Of a stretch of 64,000 nt of DNA, positions 1 to 13,500 are shown piece by piece. The translations under genes and the position numbers were made by a program. Under the pieces are notes generated by a model, which was not told where the DNA came from, ran no database searches, and saw only the letters and a program-made list of their open reading frames with translations. Numbering within the stretch: the first letter of the stretch is position 1; the number at the start of each line of letters is the position of its first letter. Origin of the DNA: Ctenosaura bakeri (lineage: Eukaryota; Chordata; Lepidosauria; Squamata; Iguanidae); contig CAOLHI010001807.1 in the NCBI GenBank assembly GCA_948474755.1, positions 267,524-331,523 of the forward strand. The letters are read 5' to 3'.

Positions 1-353
1 TTGTATTTCAGTGAAGAATTAAGGTCACTGTACTGACCACTGAGGTAAGTAATTATTTTGCTTTGCCTTGTTTTTGATATTTAAATTGTCTTAGCAGTTC
101 CCTCTAAATCTGGAATGAATGGTGTTGTTTGCTTTTCTAATCACTAAATCCATATTTAGTTTAACCTGGATCACAGAAAATACTTGTTACCTTGGAAACT
201 GAATTAAAACTATTAGGTGATCATAACAAATTGTCCGTGCATGAAGGACTGGCCCAAGGAATTCTGATATTGGAAGAAAGAAAATACAAATAGTTCCCCA
301 ATTCCTAGAGGAAAAAAAAATTCAAATACCTGATAATTTGTCAATTGGCCTAA

Positions 354-575
354 ATACCCTAAAAGCATGAGATCCCATCTGATTTTTGAAGCTAATCAGG
401 GTAAGCGTTTATCAGTACTTGGATGAAAGGCTGCCAGCAAATTCTAGGTGCTGTAGGCAGATGAAGAAACTGGCAAACCCACCTCTTGAGTATTCCTTGC
501 CTAAGAAAACCTTAAGAATTTTATGGGCTTGACATAGGTTGACAGGCAACTTGCAGGGACATACATATGGGATAG
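354..575 (+). mobile_element. 5S rRNA-derived SINE
   Basis: About 366-455 follows the 3' two-thirds of vertebrate 5S rRNA: a GATCCCATCTGAT-like segment, GAAGCTAATCAGGGT, AGTACTTGGATG and GGTGCTGTAGGC. It is followed by a SINE body (CTGGCAAACCCACCTC, then CTTGCCTAAGAAAACC) and an end resembling GACATAGGTTGACAGGC. The 5S promoter region is diverged, so this is a 5S-headed SINE and not a 5S gene. The body is the reverse complement of sequence seen in the tRNA-headed copies near 52.1, 56.6 and 59.6 kb. Confidence 0.75.
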
Positions 576-2477
576 CAGCCTCAGGAATGCCCAGGGTAAG
601 GTCAACTTCTTTATGCACTAAGCTGCATGCACAGAGATATTTGGTATTACAAGTACAACTACATGCCTAGTCTGACCTTTAGATTCACATAGTCCTAAAA
701 CATTCTTATGGCATCCTCTTGATGCCATTCCAATCCTGGCTGAACATTTACCAAGTAGAAGCAGAGAGAGAGTATCTTTCAAATTTGAAAAATAAATGGG
801 TGGGTGCTCCTTTAGTCGAGCATTTTTCAGAAACACAACATTCCACTTGCATTGAAATCCCTCAAAACCATCTTAACTGGCATCTCAGTCAGAATGTAGA
901 TCTGTGACTCTAACATTACTATTTTTCTCCTGTGATTTTTAACATCTTTGCCTGATGAAGAAGCCAGTGAAGCTTTGAAAACTTGCATAATGTATTTTAT
1001 GCTTTGGAGTTGGCAAAAAAAAGGGGGGGTATCACTGCTTGTGGATTTTGTTGTATTTTGCTACATGGTCAGCATGGCTGTCCCTGAATATTCTTTTCAG
1101 TGCCTTGACATACAAGATAGTTTGACATGCCTCCATGTTCAGATTTGGCTTGGCTTTCAGCCTTCTGCCCAATACACAGATGGACATCACTTATATCCTG
1201 TCTACGTCCCCAAAGAATGGGAACATTAGCATGTATGCTAATATGATGCTATTAATATTCATTCAGAAATTAATTCATTAACAATCATCTGAAGAAAATT
1301 TATTGAATAAATAAATGTGAAAATAATTGTTAATAATTATTAAATTAGTAACATGCTAAAATGTTAACAAATCAATTAAAAATATCCCTCTCTTGCTTAA
1401 ATTAACCCCTCCCAATAACTGGTCAATAATGTTAAGCTTTAATCATTATTAAACTTATTGCCATTTAATGATTAAACTGATGCCTTTTAAAACTGTTGTT
1501 AAAAAGATAACTCGGAACAATGCATTAATTTTTTATTAATTAGTTCCTAGCTCTGAACTTGGTATTCATTGGAAGTGTTTCTTCTATCCCATACACACTG
1601 ATAGAATGCTGTGGCAATATGTTGCAGAGATAGGAGAACCATTTTGGAAAAACAACGCTATTTCTAAGCATATTGTTGTTTAGAATTCCTGCCCGTTCCC
1701 TTTTTATATCCTTAGCATGTTCTTAGTGACAGTCCTGCCTTTATTCATGTTATTGTATATGCTGACCAAATCTCTTCACTCCATTTCACAAGATGAATGA
1801 ATGAATGTTGAAACTGATTTTTGGAGAAAGTATTACCATTCTTTTTATTTACACATTACATACACCACAAACAAGTATTATTTTACTTGTATTTTACTAA
1901 TAGTTTAATGGATATTCAGAAACATTTATGTAGTTTTATAAGGGAGGGCCTTTCCTTCACCCTCCAGCCTGCTGGCCTGCTGAGTTGCCAGTAATGTGGA
2001 AGCGTCTTACACAAAATTACAACGCAACTGGGGCAAGTTCACATCATTAAAATTCTTTGGATTATCATGTCATCCTCGTTTGCCTTCCTTTCCTTGTTAA
2101 CAAACAACGACAGCTGTTAGACAGATGCTGTCGTCATCTGATATTGTCTTAAAACTGATGGGGCTATTTTATTTCCTCAAGTGGCACACTGCCTTAGTGT
2201 GCATAGGTTTGTCTTCCACATCTATAAGATGACTGTGTAGACAAAAATTAAGCTTCATGGTATTCAACTCCCTTTGGGGATGTAATTTAAGATTCAGATA
2301 GTGGAATGGTGATTACAAGAGCGAGAGGTTTGGAAAGTATCTGTATAGCAATAGATAAAGCTACATATGGAAATCCATTTTTTCCCATTTCAATATAATA
2401 GTACAAATATTATAACAGGAAGTTAGAAGAAAAACTGCAGCGCACTGTTGAGTGCAAGACTCTTCTTATTACAGTTC
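576..2477. other. Intergenic, no gene seen
   Basis: No coding exon or recognisable mobile element was found here. About 1210-1540 is very AT-rich, with repeated TTAATAATTAATTAAAT-like short motifs. ORFs in this stretch are short and lack family resemblance. Confidence 0.6.
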
Positions 2478-3367
2478 TCCCTCCACATTTGCAGGTTTGA
2501 CATTTGCAAATTTGATTATTTGCGAGCATCCTACTCCTCCCCGCAATTCTCCTTCTCCCATTTCTATGCATTTTGCCCTGGAGTGAATTCTCCAAGGCAA
2601 AACAGAAGGGAATGGGGTGGGGGGAAAAGGCTCCCAAGATTCTTCCCTTCTTCCTCTGGAGTTTCCCCCCCTCTCCCTGCCACCCATTTTGCCCCAGTGC
2701 AGAGAATTTACAGAGGCAAAACAGAAGGAAATGAGGTGGGGGTAAAGCTAAAGAGCCTTCCACTCCTTCTCTGGAGTTCCCCCCCTTTCCCACCCATTTT
2801 GCCCCAGAGCAGAGAACCTGCACTGAAGCAAAGTGGAAGGGAGGGGGAGGCAGCTAAAGAGCTTCCCTTCCCTTCTCTGGAGTTCCCTCCCTTTCTTTCC
2901 CATCCATTTTGTTCCAGCACAGAGAACTCACACTTAAGCAAAATGGAAGGGAATGTAGAGGGGAGGCTAAAGAGCTTTCCTTTCCTTCTCTGGAGTTCCC
3001 CCCTCCTTCCCATCTATTTTGCTCCAGCACAGAAAACTCACACTGAAGCAAAACGGAAAGGAATGGGGGAGGGAAGGCTAAAGAGCGGCTATCCTTCCCT
3101 CCTCTGGAGTTTCCCCCTCCTCTTCCCATCCATTTTGTCCATGCTGGGGCAAAATACACGTGAAGGAAAGGGGGAACTCCAGAGAAAGAAAGAACGGCTC
3201 TTGAGAGCCTTCCCCCCCCCGAGGCCATTCACTTCCTTTTTGCATGGAAACAGGAAGGGTGGGGAGCCCTGGCAGAGAATGGGAGGCGAAGCAGATGGGG
3301 GAGTTACTTGAGATTGTTCTACTTTTCTAAGGGTTCTATGCCCCAAACCTTTGCAGATGTGGAGGGA
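2478..3367. mobile_element. Transposon-like unit with short terminal inverted repeats
   Basis: The left end (TCCCTCCACATTTGCAGG from 2478) is the inverted complement of the right end (AACCTTTGCAGATGTGGAGGGA, to 3367) with a few mismatches and a small gap. The interior is mainly a tandem repeat. The right-end sequence recurs near 9895-9945 (AGGGTTCTGGGCCCC, then TGCAAATGTGGAG), which supports a dispersed family. I cannot assign a superfamily, and no clear target-site duplication is visible. Confidence 0.5.
2569..3165. repeat. Minisatellite, about 110-115 bp unit, 5-6 copies
   Basis: Each unit starts with CCATTTTGCCCCAG or CCATTTTGTTCCAG, then CAGAGAACTCACACTGAAGC, AAAACGGAAGGGAATGGGG, GGCTAAAGAGC, and CTTCTCTGGAGTTCCCCCC. 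Units begin near 2569, 2687, 2796, 2907, 3020 and 3130. The repeat makes long open frames on both strands (for example 2448-3311), which are not genes. Confidence 0.8.
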
Positions 3368-4360
3368 GGGCTGTATATTCAAATCAAGCTGATGAATGGC
3401 TGTAAGTCTCTTGTTCATAATTTTATTCATTATAAAAATGAAAGGTAACCACTGTTATCAGGTAAGAAACGATGTAAAACAAAGGTGGAGTAAATTAGGC
3501 AAGTCTTGGGAGCACTCTTCTGCCTCTGGAACCCTGCAAGGGTTGCGTAGATTGCCAAATATGCCCTCCAAAAAACAAACACTCCCCCCAAAAAACATCA
3601 AAATCATATACATCCCAAAGTCCACATCTGGTTTTGAAAACCATTTTTTAAAAAAGTTCAACAGTGTAAGGGAGACCTGCAGCTTAATTGATGAATCACT
3701 GCTCCTAGAGGCATTCAGGAAGGCAGTACAGCCCTCCTCAGCTGAAAAATGGGGAAGCTGGATGGAGCAGGGAGGAGATGCAAAAACAGCACATGCTTCA
3801 GGGTTGCATTCTGCACAACCATGGTTTAAGAAGATGGTAAGCTTTAAAGATTAACCATACACTCACTATCCTTTTAAACAAACAGATAGACACTAATTAA
3901 GACTTTCTTTTCTCTCACAATTAAGACTGCATCACCAGTTATTTGCAATTTCCATTTCTCCATCTCTCCAATCTTTGGAGTACCTATACATCGGTTTTAC
4001 ATTTTAAATGTGAACAACTTGATAACCAAACCAGGAATCTGAGCTAAAGATTTATTTCCTCAAAATCCATTTAGGAGATTGCCTATGAATATTTTAAACT
4101 AGATTGCTCATTTTAATAGGGCTATTAATTTCAGAAAAGCTTTGAGAGAATTCACCACGTATCTTTTATCTGACTGCAGCTTTCTGTCGTCTTACTAAAA
4201 CTGAATAGATTACCAAATCAAAGAGACCCAAAGCAGCTTATGAATTTCTTTTACTTCACATACATGTGTTGTATATACAGGGAAGATTTTTTTTTATTAT
4301 ATAGTAGTATCTGAGATTTAACAGTACTCGACTATACTTCACTATCATCTCACATTTATA
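3368..4360. other. 3' flank and probable 3' UTR of GPALPP1
   Basis: This stretch lies downstream of the GPALPP1 stop codon on the minus strand. Minus-strand AATAAA signals appear at 4293-4298, only 63 bp past the stop, and at 4051-4056. Either could end the transcript. No other gene is visible. Confidence 0.5.
4293..4298 (-). terminator. GPALPP1: Candidate GPALPP1 polyadenylation signal
   Basis: TTTATT on the plus strand reads AATAAA on the minus strand, 63 bp beyond the GPALPP1 stop. A second AATAAA at 4051-4056 could give a longer 3' UTR. Transcript ends were not observable. Confidence 0.35.
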
Positions 4361-4579
4361 TTACAGAAACATATTGCATTTGCCGTGGGAAAATCTACTG
4401 TTCAAGTCTCTAGATCGCTTTATGAGAGCTTTCTTTTGTGCTTCATCAAACCGATGAACTTGGAGATCTTGATCACGATCAAATGGCCTTCTCTCTTTGG
4501 GTTTATTCTTTTCTTCAGTGGCTTTGCTTTTTAGTTTTTTCTGGTGCATCTCCATAAGAGATTCAGATCTTTGAGATTC
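4361..4579 (-). CDS. GPALPP1: GPALPP1 exon 8 (last coding exon)
   Basis: Enters after a TTATCCAG acceptor in phase 0 with ESQRSESLMEMHQKKLK and ends FSHGKCNMFL and TAA at 4361-4363. It encodes 72 residues of the strongly conserved lysine-rich C-terminus (KPKERRPFDRD, RFDEAQKKALIKRSRDLN). Confidence 0.95.
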   Translation of the reverse strand, partial: ESQRSESLMEMHQKKLKSKATEEKNKPKERRPFDRDQDLQVHRFDEAQKKALIKRSRDLNSRFSHGKCNMFL

Positions 4580-7500
4580 CTGGATAAGAAATAATACGAA
4601 AAATCAAAAGAGAAATTATTTTAAGGAAAGCTTAAACTGGAGAAATGTTAGCAGAAGACCACAAAGGGGATACTCAGTGGGGGTTAATTCCAAGCAGGCA
4701 TTTACAGGAATGCGCTGCACACCATTTCATTATAACAGGGAATGACATTAAGGTGTAAACTGTGATAGAAATAAAACTGCTTAACACATTTTTAAATGTA
4801 TTACAAAAAGAAGCAAGTGCCAGGAAATGAAGCCAGACTAACTTTTTTGCTTTCTTTCTTAACTTCCAAGATCACCATCAGCATCTTAACAATCATATGG
4901 ACAGAAAAGATTAATGATGTTCCTTTTCAACTTACAAGAGAATTCCATCCACTAAACCTTCACAATTTGTTACACTTACTGACAAAAGCTGCAGTCTAAT
5001 GAAGCATCACTCTTTTTTTCAGATCCTTGGTACTGTTTTTTCTCACCTTTTTTCAGCTGCTCTCATTCTCTTGTTTTGTTTACTTCTTCTGTGGCTGCAT
5101 ACAGCCAGGGAACAATGAACATGTGGAAGATCACAGAATTCACTGTTTGAATACAACCAAATTTTTTTGGTCCAGTCTGGGTTAATTTTTTTATCATTAA
5201 TCTCAAACTATTCTCATCCTTTAGTGTTTTCAGAAACTGAAGGAAGCTTTTTTGGGTTTTCAACTGAAGACAGAAATCATGTAACAAGATCATTGTGTGG
5301 TGCAGTTTATCTCTTCATGAAGATATTTATGCTTAGCTGAAATGATGTTGGATTGCAGCCACAGTGTGAGATGTTGACTGTATGACTCCACTCTGGATCT
5401 CAGTAATGAGATTTCTTGTACTGTTGAAATTTTAAATATACTGTATAAGGAAGACTTACAATTCACAGAAACACTGAAAAAAAAACACTCTGTTATTGCA
5501 CTTTTGGCCAGCTCTTAATAGCAAAATAATGATCCTGTTGAAAACCAATTTCCAAAAAATAACAGATTCAAGAACTAGAAATACTCCCACAGATACTAGC
5601 ATCATTAGAGAAAAGAGAGAAGGGGTATTACAGTAAACATAAGGTAATACGTACATTGTACGAGGACAACTGCTCAACCAATCTTTTGTCTCTTTCTGAC
5701 AACAGAATTTCTGCATCATCCTTACTGACAGACTTTTTGACATCTTTCAGTTCCTGATAAACAGGAGAAAAACAGTTGGTTAGTAGGCATTAAAGGCAAT
5801 CTATTTTTAATTGAAAGAGAGCTTCAGTCATAACTATCCTGGGAATAAACCTATTTTTCAAAGGCAAGAATCTTACTGGTTAACTACACAGGAATATTGA
5901 CTGTATAAGTGTAGAATAACTGGATTACATTGTGAGATGACTTTCACTTTAAGACCTCACAGCAAAATTGCCAGATCCTCTGTCTTCAGAGGAGGAATGT
6001 GTGTTCCATTTCTCTCCTTGTACTTAACGGAACAAGAAGTGCTGTTCATTAAATGCCAGCAACATTTTTTAAAAAAATGCCAGCAACACTAAAAGAAAGA
6101 AAGAAAGAAAACGGTTGGTTTGCTTTTTCTTGGTGCACAGCTACTCTAGCCTTTCCCTCCACTGCTTTATTGGAGAGCCCCCTGGAGTTTCTGGCTTGTC
6201 ACTGAACTTGCTTTAACTGAGACAGATGGAGCCTACTCAGCCTCAACTCTTTTTCTCCACTCCACTGTCTGTACCTGCAAGTTCAGTAAGATTCTCTGTG
6301 AGAATCTTAGATAGCTAGCCAACTACCACCCCAAAGCTAAAATAATTTGACTCAAATTCTCTCAGATCTTTATAACAGGTATATTCTCAGCTATACACAA
6401 ACAAATGTGAATGAATGAAACCTTACATTAGCTCTCTTCTCTCTATCAGCAGGAGTATCAGTCCAAATTGATCTGTCTCCTGATTTTTCATCAGTTCTCC
6501 TTTTGAATGTTCGTGGACCAAGTCCAAAGCTTTTGAGTTCTGGTGGAAGATCTGTCATCCAAGACTCTCTTTTAACTTGTCTGGACCCATCCTGTAAGCA
6601 GCAAGCAGAACTAGAAGCATTGATATTTTCTTCAGATTTCCAGAGCTTAGTAAAAACGTACACATGAGCTTAGTAAAAAAGAACTCAAAAAGCTGGTAAG
6701 AATTTAAACATTAACATGAATCATGAAATAAACTTACATTATCTTGACCAAGAAGTTTGTCTTTCATTCTCTGAGCTCTACACTCGATTTCTGCAGTTAT
6801 ATTTGACTCTACTGGCTCTTTGGCAGGCATTGGGCCAATCATAGCTTCTTCGTCTTCACTATCTGTATCCTTAATTGTAACATGAAATAGAAACAATTTC
6901 CATCAACAAGATCAGCAAAATTTAGTACTTATGAAGTGGCCTTAGAGTTTAAGGCTTTGTAATCTTTATAATAAACTTGTAATTCAACTTATTATTACAT
7001 ATTACAAATGAGCGAGTCAAATGGCTTGAGTATATGATTTGCTTGATTTGCTTGGGGATTTATTGACTCACCCTCTGTTCCTTAGCTGTTATACCATCCC
7101 ATACTTACACTCATTCCTGTGGTTCATAAAGGACTGATTGCTTCCTTAAGCAGTAACATATGTGTTCTTTTGCTGTAAATATAATATTAACGTGTTTGTG
7201 TTTGCATGCACGTGTAGTATTTCTCAATCCTGCACACAAAGACTACCCAAATAACAAAAACTTTCTGAAAACATTTGAAAACTAAGTTTCCTATGATTCT
7301 TCTGGCTATCACTAGATGTATAGGAACAGAAAGAGCAGAAAGTGACTATATGAAGTAGCAGAGTCTGGCTTGGGGTAAATGTACCTCAGCTTATTAGAAA
7401 TCAGGGCATTACACAGCATCACTAAACTCTCTTGTTTTTCTGGTCTTTGCCACCTGCTGTCTCCTTTTTCATGAAGCAGGACATATTGTAACATGTCTAC

Positions 7501-10500
7501 CTGCTATCCTTATCTCTCTTAAGGCAGTTTAGAAAGGAACAGGTTGTTTCTATCCTAAGAATGTATTTCTTTATTGTTGAGGATTTTAAACTTATTTTCT
7601 GCCTTCATTTGGTTCTTGAAAATTCATCCTCCTACAATAAAACACTTCCATTGTTACTGGAATAATGGCTCCATTCCCAGTAAGAATGCCTCTGCATACA
7701 TCATCTGTAACAGGAGGCAAACTAGTCAACTAAGAGACACTTACTGGTTTATTTTATATATTTATTTGATAGTGACCTTAGAACACAAGCCACTTGTGGC
7801 ATTTCAAGCATTACAAAATCTTTGCCCAATCAGTTGTGTCAATAAAAGCAAGCAATTCATCTATTCCCTTCTGTTTCAGACTTTGTACATACACCTTCTC
7901 TAGTCATGCTAACCAGCCAGAAACTTTTCAAACCCAAGTGGTGATTCATAGGTGCCATGTATCCTGCTTTTGAACATATAAGAATTTGGGCCAACATTTC
8001 AATATATATATGTTGGTCCAAACATTCTCCACGCATGAAGTCTCTTTAGTGGTTCAAGTGTTATTGTTGTTGTTTAATCCATACCTGAGCTCTGTAACTT
8101 CTGTTTTCTTCAGCTTCTTCTGATAGTTTCTCAAAGTCAGGTGGTAAAGCAGGACCTATAATAGGCCTGATGAAGAAAAGAAAATGTTACACTTTAATAA
8201 TATATAAAGTTATATAAAGTTCTTTTTTTAACCATATAGAAAAACAGCGTTCCTTTCACTCTATCAAACTCCTTTAATAAGTACAAGGAAAGGATGGTGG
8301 CTGAGCTCCCTGTTTTGTTGCAGTAATACATTTGGTTGAAGATCCTGTGGACTGTGTCTGGGAGTTGTCTATTTGGTATGAAAGATAGCTGGCCCATGTG
8401 CACATATTGTTGATACAGTTTGCAAAAACTATTATTAAAATTTCCATATCTTGTTTTAATAACATCACTTGTTAGCAAGCTGATACTGTACCTTGGTCAC
8501 TATTCCTTTTAGGAGTGGCTGTGATTTGAGCTTTCCCCCATCTACTAAGTATTTTGCCTTCTTTTAGAGCTTCATTAATTTGTTTAAAATTAGAATCAGC
8601 ATTGTTGAATAAATCTTATAAAAGTCTCATGTCAAGCCACTGGTTCCTGGTGACACCAGCCTTTTAGATATTTTGTGGCATTTTTAATTTCATAATGGGT
8701 TGTTTACATCAGCTTTAAAATTTCATTCAGGTGGTTAATTTTTAGAACACTGAAAAGTCATTTAAATTCAAATCTCTATGTTCTGATAGGTATAATTCTT
8801 CAAAATTCCACATATTCCTGAAAAATTTCATCAGGGAAGTTAAGAAATTTCCTGATTTCTTCTTAACCAACTGGATTACATTCTTACAAAAGTCCCATTC
8901 AAAATCTTTTTTCCTGGTTAAGACTAAAACAGTTCAGGTCCGTTCTAGATTCAGTGCTAAACATTCATTTTTTTCCCTATCCTCTAGAATTTCCTCATTG
9001 TGTTTATCACATGCTCATGTGTCAGTTTTCCTATCTCAAAATTTAATTTTAGTCTTTTTGATTCTTAATCTTCCTCAGTTTATTTTTGTTTTATATTCTC
9101 CATATAACTGCCTTTGTGATGTCCCATATCGTTGGCAATGATATGCCCCACAAACTTTGCAAACTAAACCTTAGTCCCTCCATCATTTTTCCAGCAAATG
9201 ACTGAGATTGATCATGCACACGTATAAGCTCCAAGGCTTGCCACGCTACTGGAAATTATGGTAAAGTCAAGAGCAGCTGGTAGCTAAAGTGTAAACATTT
9301 GGTAAAAAATAAAACTCCACCATCTACACCTTTAGAGATCATAATATTGTTGCATATTGTCAAAGCCTGAGGCAAAAAAACTCCAAGTCATTTGTGGGTT
9401 TCTCTTTCATGGACTTGATTATTTGCCACTTTGTACTTGCTGCTTGATTAGCTCATCCTCCTCACGCCCACTGCTCTCTTTCTCCTGTCCTGCCAGCAGT
9501 GACAGCACATCAAGTTTTTCCCCACCTTGCCTGAGCCATATTTTAAACCCCTTCCCAGCCCATCCACAACCTCCCCCACTCCTCTTCCTCTCAATTCTCC
9601 TCTATCTTCTGGAGACTTAGGAGGAAGAGGAGTGGAAGGAAGGAGTCCACGGTCTTGGAGGGGTTTAAAATCTGGCTGAGGCTTGGCGGTGGCAAGGTAG
9701 GAAAGGAAGTTGGGGGCTGGCACTTTCGGTGGGACAAGAGACAGGTGAGGGGAAGCAGGAGTGTGGTGAGGTGCTGGATCTGCTGGAAGGGGTTTGAAAA
9801 TTGTATGGCAAAATTCATGTAACAAAAGGGGAAATGGAGTGGCCAGGAAGGAGTCTGTAGTATTCATCTGAGGGGGCTTTACTATATTTGCAGTTTTTCC
9901 ACTTTTGCAAGGGTTCTGGGCCCCTAAGCCCTGCAAATGTGGAGTGTCCACTGTCCTACATTTTAAGAAACAATATTTGTCAGCAATTGTAACTTATCTG
10001 TGACTTGCAAAGTCCTTAGCTTCATCAGTCCCCTTTTAGTATTTGTCAGGACTCTGTTAACACTAGAAAGTACTCCTTGAAGTCCTGGGGTGGGCGGAAT
10101 AAGCAGCAACTTTAATAAACCTCCCTGTCCCTTCTCCAACAATGTCTATTGTATAAAAAGTCTTCCTTTTCTTCCACCCTACAGAGCCAAGAGCTCTTTG
10201 AAACTCTGATGTCCTCTTGTTCTCCCTTTTGTTCTCTTTGAAAATAGCCACATAATTAAAGCAAGAACACTTGCTACACTTTCAACAGAACAGCTGTCTG
10301 AAGATCAAACATGGCGACTACTCTTAACAGTCATTTATTTTTCTTCCACTTCAAAATGGCAACCAGACAAAGGAACACAGAACAATTTCAAAGGATGTTC
10401 ACTCTATCCATGTTTTTCTTTTTCTCCCCCCTTCCTTTCCTTTCCTTTTCTGGTGACACAAATCTCTTTCCAGACTTCTTCCTTTCTCTTCTATTTGTGT

Positions 10501-13500
10501 CACTCTGTGACAGCTAAACTGGCACATCCAGGTCATCACACAGTCTTTTCTATCTCTTCCACTGTCTCTGTTGTTTTTGCCCTTCCACTATTTCAGATGG
10601 TCAGTTTAAATGTTTTCACATAGTGCTATAGAATACCGTTTAAACAGCTTTCTATTTCTTTGTGTTTTCATTGTTGCTCTCAGTGTTTCTGATGTAAGGT
10701 CCTGAAAGACTGCAATACAGCTCCCTCTAAATTCTAAGTCCCAAAGCCTGCTTAAAGCCAAATATACTTCCTTGTTTCTGGGGAACTACCAAACTTTATC
10801 ACTCAGTCTATTTAGGCTTGTTCATTTTGGTCCAAGCAATCTGTGCACTCTCTCTCTACCATTCCCTGAGACATCTACTGAAGGGCATGTGTTATTTTAT
10901 TCATGCTAGTACTGGTTCCATTAATTCACAATTCATTTTCTGTTTAACCTCATGTAAGTGTCTTCAGCTAGTTTTCTTAGTCTTCAAACTTATTTTGCAA
11001 GACCTTAATCATTTCTTTTTGGTTGCTTTTGTTAGAGACTCCCATGTCAAGAGGTTTATTTGTATAATTTCAACTGCAACTACCATCTGGTTGATTAGAA
11101 GCAAATCTGCCTTCCAGTATCATCCATTCCTTCTTTTTTCAGATTCGCTTTCCCCCTCTACCTTTTCCAGGTGATATGTTTTATTCTTTTACTTGCTATA
11201 CTGAGAACTATCAGATTCTTGCAGCTCTTATATTCTATGCTGGGTTGATCACCAGAGCCTCTGCGTATTTGTCAATTATATTTGCTTGGTTTAACATCAT
11301 GTGTTTTATATCTTTATTATATGTTTATTTGTTTTTTAATAAATTGCACAAGACATTAGCAGAGTACTTAATTTATGCTTCTGTCTTGCTCTGCAGCAAA
11401 CAACTCCCTCTCTGGATATCCCATCTCAATCACTTGGAGCAAAAAATGAAAAAAAAAAAAAATTCCAACGAAACAGTGCTCTGCTTTGATATAATTCTGC
11501 ACCCATATATCTAATTTTCTATTAGGCTATCTTTTTTATGCTCCATTTCTGTAAACTCAATTGTTGATTATTATTCCCACAATATTTTAAAATTTATGGT
11601 GGCATTAATTAACAAAGAATCAAAGAGCTAAGAAAGCACTCATTGGCTTCCACATTCAGAATCAAAAAGCTACTCTGCCATCTCTATTGTGTGTATTATT
11701 TACATCCCCTAACTCTACATACTCTATCCGTAGAGAGTATTTAGTGTCAGTCATCTTCAAAGGTTAACGAAGCATTAAATTCTAAACTACAAACAGGAGG
11801 GCTCCAGATAAAAAGTATAGTATTTAACATAGTTTTTTTTTGCTCACATGCCATAAAGAAATGTTTCAGTCTTTCATTACAAACAAAAAGCCATGATCTC
11901 TGCAACAGTTTCTATTCCAGGCTTTCCCAAGAAATGAAGTAGCACATTTTTCATTTTAAAATATCACCTCTACCTAACTGCTGAAATAGAGAAGTAGCTC
12001 TTATTTTATAGACCTTCTGGTTGGGAAAATTTGATCTGTTGCTAAGGAGCCATTGTCATTCTCCTCTTCCAACTGCTCCTGAAATGTTTTACATAACATT
12101 CACTAAACAGGGTCCACTGTATAGTTGTAAAATACTTTTTTAAAAATCTGAAAAAAAATTGCCATCACGCATATAAAACTGATCTAAAGGATCTCAAAAA
12201 TGTGATCCTTTTTAGAACTATTCTGGAGTCACTTTTTCACAACTACAACTGAGAGTACATTAGACTGAGTTAACACCGCCCGCCCCCTGGCTACCTCCAC
12301 ACTACTCCTTTCTTAAAATCCAGGAAGGCAGGGCTAGTTTCTGTTCAGCAAGGCCCCTGAGGAAATGTGCCCTGATGGGCTCCCTCCTCTGTCAAAAGGT
12401 CTTCCTGGGTCTCTCCATCCATGGTGGCAGAGCTCTAGGCAGAGTCTAGCCACGGTTTAAATTTGTCACAAACACTCAAGTGTTGGGAGCTTTGTGGGAT
12501 ATTACAATGAGATGTTTGCAAAATATTAAAGAATTGCCAGATCCATCTGATTTGGTATGGCTTGGGATGCTCAGTCAAGAAAATAATTAGAGGAGGTTCA
12601 GGCCAGGCATCACTTGTGTGTCTTTCTGGAACCACTGCAGATGCTGACATTGGCTATACATAGCAGCAGAGGGTACCAGACCATTGATAAACATTCAGAT
12701 ATTTGATCTATCTATGCTCATGAACTACAAGGAGACACCTGGGTGTAAACTTTTCAATACTTCTTGAGAAAACTCCTCATATCAGTATTTTGTCTTGCAA
12801 GGATTAAGACCCCCAGAAAAGGGTTAACACTGTCCCTGTCTCATCAGCCACCACAATAATAAGTTTCCCCAATACAGAACTAAAGAGAACAGCCATACAC
12901 TCAAGCACCACACTCTGCCACAGACTTCCCCAAAATCACTGAGGGGATGGGTGCATCCATATCTAGTGCTTTGGAAGCACTGGGCTTCAGCAGTCAAACA
13001 AAGAGAGAACGCACACTGAAGCTGTATTGAGAAGGCACACCACATTGCCAGCACACCATTTATCCAACCATGAATCCTATTAAGCTTCAATATGAAGTAT
13101 GAAGCTTCATAACAGTATGAGGCTTATCGATTCAACACCCTTCCTGATAAGTACAATGTTGTTTTTAGAAAGTAATTTTGGATTTTTAACTGGCGTAGCT
13201 GAACCCTTCAAGTAAGATTGGCAGGTAAAATATATTCATTCATATCAGATGTGGGCATCTACCAGGGTTTTTTTTGGGGAGGGGGGCTGATTGAAGAACC
13301 TCATCTGAAGAACCTAGAATCCCCTTTATTACTGCACCTCCACACCATTTAAAAAAAATAAGCAAAAGTAGCTCTTTAGGGGCTATGGGTGAATTTTGCC
13401 ATATCCCCTCCCCCCTCAGTTGTTTTAGATCAGTGAGAGGCATTTTCAAAGTAAAGAATGGTTTAGTACCTGGTTTGAAAAAACTGCTTCTTCTGGACCT

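Noticed and set aside
366..455. 5S rRNA gene
   Set aside because: Only part of the 5S sequence is present, it is diverged, and a SINE body follows directly.
2569..3165. CRISPR-like array
   Set aside because: The repeat units are contiguous and diverged with no unique spacers, and the sequence is vertebrate.
2448..3311. 287-codon plus-strand ORF and several antisense ORFs
   Set aside because: They are products of the 110-115 bp minisatellite; the translation repeats with the unit and has no family match.
9448..9951. 167-codon minus-strand ORF
   Set aside because: Proline-rich text comes from the GA/CT-rich foldback unit; nothing else supports coding.
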